From: Gammaproteobacteria bacterium
Lineage (GTDB): Bacteria; Pseudomonadota; Gammaproteobacteria; Pseudomonadales; Azotimanducaceae
Assembly: GCA_026708185.1 (NCBI GenBank)
Contig: JAPOVK010000015.1
Span: forward strand, 62,001 to 126,000
Direction: 5' to 3'
DNA length: 64,000 bases
Below the pieces are notes generated by a model that searched no databases, was not told the origin of the DNA, and saw nothing but the letters and a program-made list of their open reading frames with translations. Positions 61,767 to 64,000 of this stretch are shown in pieces. Both the position numbers and the translations under genes were made by a program. Within the stretch, counting starts at the first letter, position 1. Every line of letters begins with the position of its first letter.

Positions 61767-63194
61767 ATGACCCGACTTCTGCCTGCGGCCCCCAACGTCC
61801 ATGTCCTCGTCGTTGGGGACATCATGCTAGACCGCTACATCCACGGAACTACCGATCGGGTCTCCCGCGAAGCACCGGTCCCCGTTGTGCAGGTGGACGG
61901 CAGTGAGGATCGCCTCGGCGGTGCCGCCAATGTCGCCAAGAACGTCGTTTCCCTGGGCGGGAAATGCACTCTTGTCGGTGCCGTTGGCGATGATCCAACC
62001 GGACGAACCGTTACGATGATGCTCGAGGCTGCCGGCATTGACGCCGACCTGGTGGTCGTGGACGGCTGGCGAACCACGTTGAAGGAACGCCTAGTCAGCA
62101 TGCAGCAGCAACTGGTGCGAATGGACTTCGAGCAGTCGTTGCCATGCGAGTACGCAACGGAGGTCGTGGCCCGCGTCGCGCGGCACATGTCCGCGGCCGA
62201 TGCCTTGGTGATCGAGGACTACGACAAGGGGGCCATTGCGGATCCGCAGCGCATCATGGCCGCCGCGTCGACGCATGCAACGCCGGTCATCGCCGATCCG
62301 AAGTTCAAACCGTTCTCCGCCTATCGCGGCGTCACGATCCTGAAGCCAAACCGTCCGGAGTTCGAGGCGGCCTTGGGCTATTGGCCCAAGGATCGTGACT
62401 TGCCAGAGTCCGGATGTGCCTTGGCAAAGGCAAGCGGCGTCGACGCGATCACGCTGACCCGCGGTGGTGACGGGTTGACGGTTTTCGAGGCCACCGGCGC
62501 CTGTCTGCACGTGCCGGCGGCGAGCGTCGACGTCTACGACGAAACGGGCGCGGGCGACACCGTCGCAGCCACGCTGGGCGTCTGCACGGCGCTCGGCTGG
62601 CCGCGTGCCGAGGCGGCGCGCATCGCCAACGTCGCCGGTGGCCTGGTGTGCACCAAGTTCGGCACCGCGGTGGCCAGCGCGCGGGAACTGAACCTGGCGG
62701 CACGGACGATCTCGGCCCAGGCGCAGGCGCCGCGGCGTCGACAGCTTACGGATGCGGTGGCACGGTCGCGCCGACACGGTGAGCGCATCGTGTTCACCAA
62801 CGGCTGTTTCGACATCCTCCACGCTGGCCATGTGGGCTATCTCAGCGAGGCTCGGGAACTGGGCGACCGCCTGATCGTCGCGGTCAACGATGACGACTCC
62901 GTCCGCCGCCTCAAGGGGGATGGACGTCCCGTCAACCCGCTGGAGGACCGTATCCGCGTTCTCGAAGGCTTGGAGTCCGTGGATTGGGTCGTCCCGTTCT
63001 CGGAGGACACGCCGGAGGCGCTGCTCGCGGAGATTCGTCCCGATGTCCTCGTCAAGGGCGGCGACTACGCCATCGCTGACGTGATCGGTGCGGATTTCGT
63101 TCGCGGCTATGGAGGCGACGTGCGCGTTCTGGGCTTGTTGGACGACCGCTCGACCACCGACATCGTCGACCGCATCCGGATGGCGGACGGGTAG
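61767..63194 (+). CDS. hldE: Bifunctional heptose 7-phosphate kinase/heptose 1-phosphate adenylyltransferase
   Basis: 475 residues, two enzymes in one chain. Residues 1-325, ribokinase-like: VVGDIMLDRYIHGTTDRVSREAPVPVV, DRLGGAANVAKNVVSLGG, DETGAGDTVAATL with the catalytic Asp. Residues 340-475, nucleotidyltransferase: FTNGCFDILHAGHVGYLSEARE (HxGH) and DVLVKGGDYA. It makes ADP-heptose, the donor used by WaaC and WaaF. ATG 61767 follows a TAACAT -10-like box, so it may also have its own promoter. Complete and of normal length. Confidence 0.96.
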   Translation: MTRLLPAAPNVHVLVVGDIMLDRYIHGTTDRVSREAPVPVVQVDGSEDRLGGAANVAKNVVSLGGKCTLVGAVGDDPTGRTVTMMLEAAGIDADLVVVDGWRTTLKERLVSMQQQLVRMDFEQSLPCEYATEVVARVARHMSAADALVIEDYDKGAIADPQRIMAAASTHATPVIADPKFKPFSAYRGVTILKPNRPEFEAALGYWPKDRDLPESGCALAKASGVDAITLTRGGDGLTVFEATGACLHVPAASVDVYDETGAGDTVAATLGVCTALGWPRAEAARIANVAGGLVCTKFGTAVASARELNLAARTISAQAQAPRRRQLTDAVARSRRHGERIVFTNGCFDILHAGHVGYLSEARELGDRLIVAVNDDDSVRRLKGDGRPVNPLEDRIRVLEGLESVDWVVPFSEDTPEALLAEIRPDVLVKGGDYAIADVIGADFVRGYGGDVRVLGLLDDRSTTDIVDRIRMADG

Positions 63195-63260
63195 CGTCCG
63201 CGCAACCCGGCGCCGGGTCGAAGGGGCCTATCCGACAAGGGGCGCCAGCCCGGTTTCGAG

Positions 63261-64000
63261 ATGGTCAGGGCGTTCTACAACCTGTTGCTGTTGGCCGCAT
63301 TGCCCTGGGTCTGCGTCCGGCTCGTCTGGAAGTCGCGCCGCGAGCCCGGCTATCGGCAGCGGATCAGCGAGCGGTTCGGCGCGGCGCCTTACACGTTGCC
63401 AACCGGGTGCGTCTGGTTTCACACGGTCTCGGCGGGCGAGGCCAACGCCGCGGCTCCGATGATTCGCGCATTGAGTGAACGCTTCCCGATGCGCACATTC
63501 CTGGTGACCACGATGACGCCCGCGGGCTCGACGCGGGTGACGGCGTTGCTCGGGGACGTTGCCCGTCACTGTTATGCACCGTACGACTACCCGTGGGCCG
63601 TGCGTCGATTCCTGCGCCGGGTGCGGCCAAGCGCCTTGGTGCTATTGGAGACGGAACTCTGGCCGAATGTCATACGGCAGACGGCGGCGAGCGGTGCGGA
63701 CGTCTTCCTCGTCAACGCCCGGCTGTCGGCGCGTTCGTTTGAGGGCTATCGGCGCGTCGGCTCGCTCGTCCGCCCGATGCTCGGACAACTGCGCAGCGTG
63801 GTCTGCCAATACGAAGACACCGCCGCCCGGTTCCGGGCGCTCGGCGCGACAACGGTGGAGGTGACCGGCAGCGTGAAGTTCGATGCCGACCTGCCGCCGG
63901 ATCACTTCGGTGTCGGCGACCTGAGCTTCGACGGCGCCCCCGTCTGGATCGCTGGCAGCACCCACGCCGGCGAGGAGGAGATCGTCGTCGAAGCCCACGG
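63261..64000 (+). CDS. waaA: 3-deoxy-D-manno-octulosonic-acid (Kdo) transferase, 5' part
   Basis: 246 residues before the window ends. An N-terminal membrane anchor (FYNLLLLAALPWVCVRLVW) is followed by ERFG, VWFHTVSAGEANAAAPMIRAL (catalytic Glu in the S-x-G-E motif), TMTPAGSTRV, YAPYDYPWAVRRFLRRVRPSALVLLETELWPNVI, NARLSARSFEGYRRV, VTGSVKFD and the IAGSTHAGEEE donor-site motif. It attaches Kdo to lipid A precursor. It lies 66 bp after hldE in the same direction and continues past 64000. Confidence 0.95.
   Translation, partial: MVRAFYNLLLLAALPWVCVRLVWKSRREPGYRQRISERFGAAPYTLPTGCVWFHTVSAGEANAAAPMIRALSERFPMRTFLVTTMTPAGSTRVTALLGDVARHCYAPYDYPWAVRRFLRRVRPSALVLLETELWPNVIRQTAASGADVFLVNARLSARSFEGYRRVGSLVRPMLGQLRSVVCQYEDTAARFRALGATTVEVTGSVKFDADLPPDHFGVGDLSFDGAPVWIAGSTHAGEEEIVVEAH

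Overview
The window is 64 kb of very GC-rich DNA (roughly two thirds G+C by eye), densely packed, with many overlapping starts (GTGA, ATGA, TGATG) and frequent GTG/TTG initiation. A complete LPS inner-core block (waaF, waaC, waaG-like, heptose kinases, carbamoyltransferase, hldE, waaA) preceded by ilvE points to a Gram-negative, LPS-bearing proteobacterium, probably an uncultivated gammaproteobacterial lineage, because the gene order resembles the Pseudomonas core locus as I remember it. The single-chain (homodimeric) glycyl-tRNA synthetase, several Uma2-family genes and F420-type oxidoreductase families are less usual for that group. The taxonomic call is inference. No rRNA, tRNA, CRISPR array, insertion sequence or phage was seen.

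Layout. 1-2.9 kb: TRAP transporter operon (dctM 5' end, dctQ, dctP) behind a secreted cyclase-family protein, all on minus. 3.0-5.1 kb: MOSC protein, exported barrel-like protein and a damaged Uma2 gene. 5.37-5.6 kb: a 45/46-bp palindromic tandem array, one unit of which is also inserted in frame in that Uma2 gene. 5.7-8.5 kb: proton-translocating transhydrogenase pntAA-pntAB-pntB. 8.5-13.9 kb: small oxidoreductases, KTSC and LOG proteins, a CoA-transferase, a DUF35/thiolase pair and a phosphodiesterase. 14-20.6 kb: rmlB, glyS with a GcvR-like ACT protein, cysC (APS kinase), and a duplicated, decaying Uma2/cysC segment.

21-41 kb is a surface-polysaccharide island. A secreted orphan protein with its own promoter and strong terminator is followed by an ABC-2 exporter (permease plus an ATPase fused to a sulfotransferase), a free-standing sulfotransferase, a 1838-residue protein (sulfotransferase + coiled coil + three glycosyltransferase-like domains), two coiled-coil proteins, an asparagine-synthase-like protein, an internally duplicated methyltransferase-like protein, a glycosyltransferase with a coiled-coil tail, and rmlD-rmlC-rmlA. 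cysC could supply PAPS to the sulfotransferases and the rml genes dTDP-rhamnose, so I infer export of a sulfated, rhamnose-containing glycan. The most interesting feature is a coiled-coil module ending in an S-R/H-R-W-R-L-G motif that recurs five times in four different proteins of this island, which looks like a shared scaffold or membrane tether.

41-51 kb: ahcY, a tiny SelW-like (Rdx) gene whose CxxU motif uses an in-frame TGA (a probable selenoprotein that ordinary gene callers would miss), a PPOX-family gene, a second CoA-transferase, an LLM oxidoreductase, a MoxR ATPase and a large Lhr helicase. 51.4-64 kb: ilvE and the LPS core operon, notable for gene fusions (two WaaG-type domains in one protein, three kinase-like domains in another) and an in-frame 18-bp x 3 repeat; waaA runs off the right edge.
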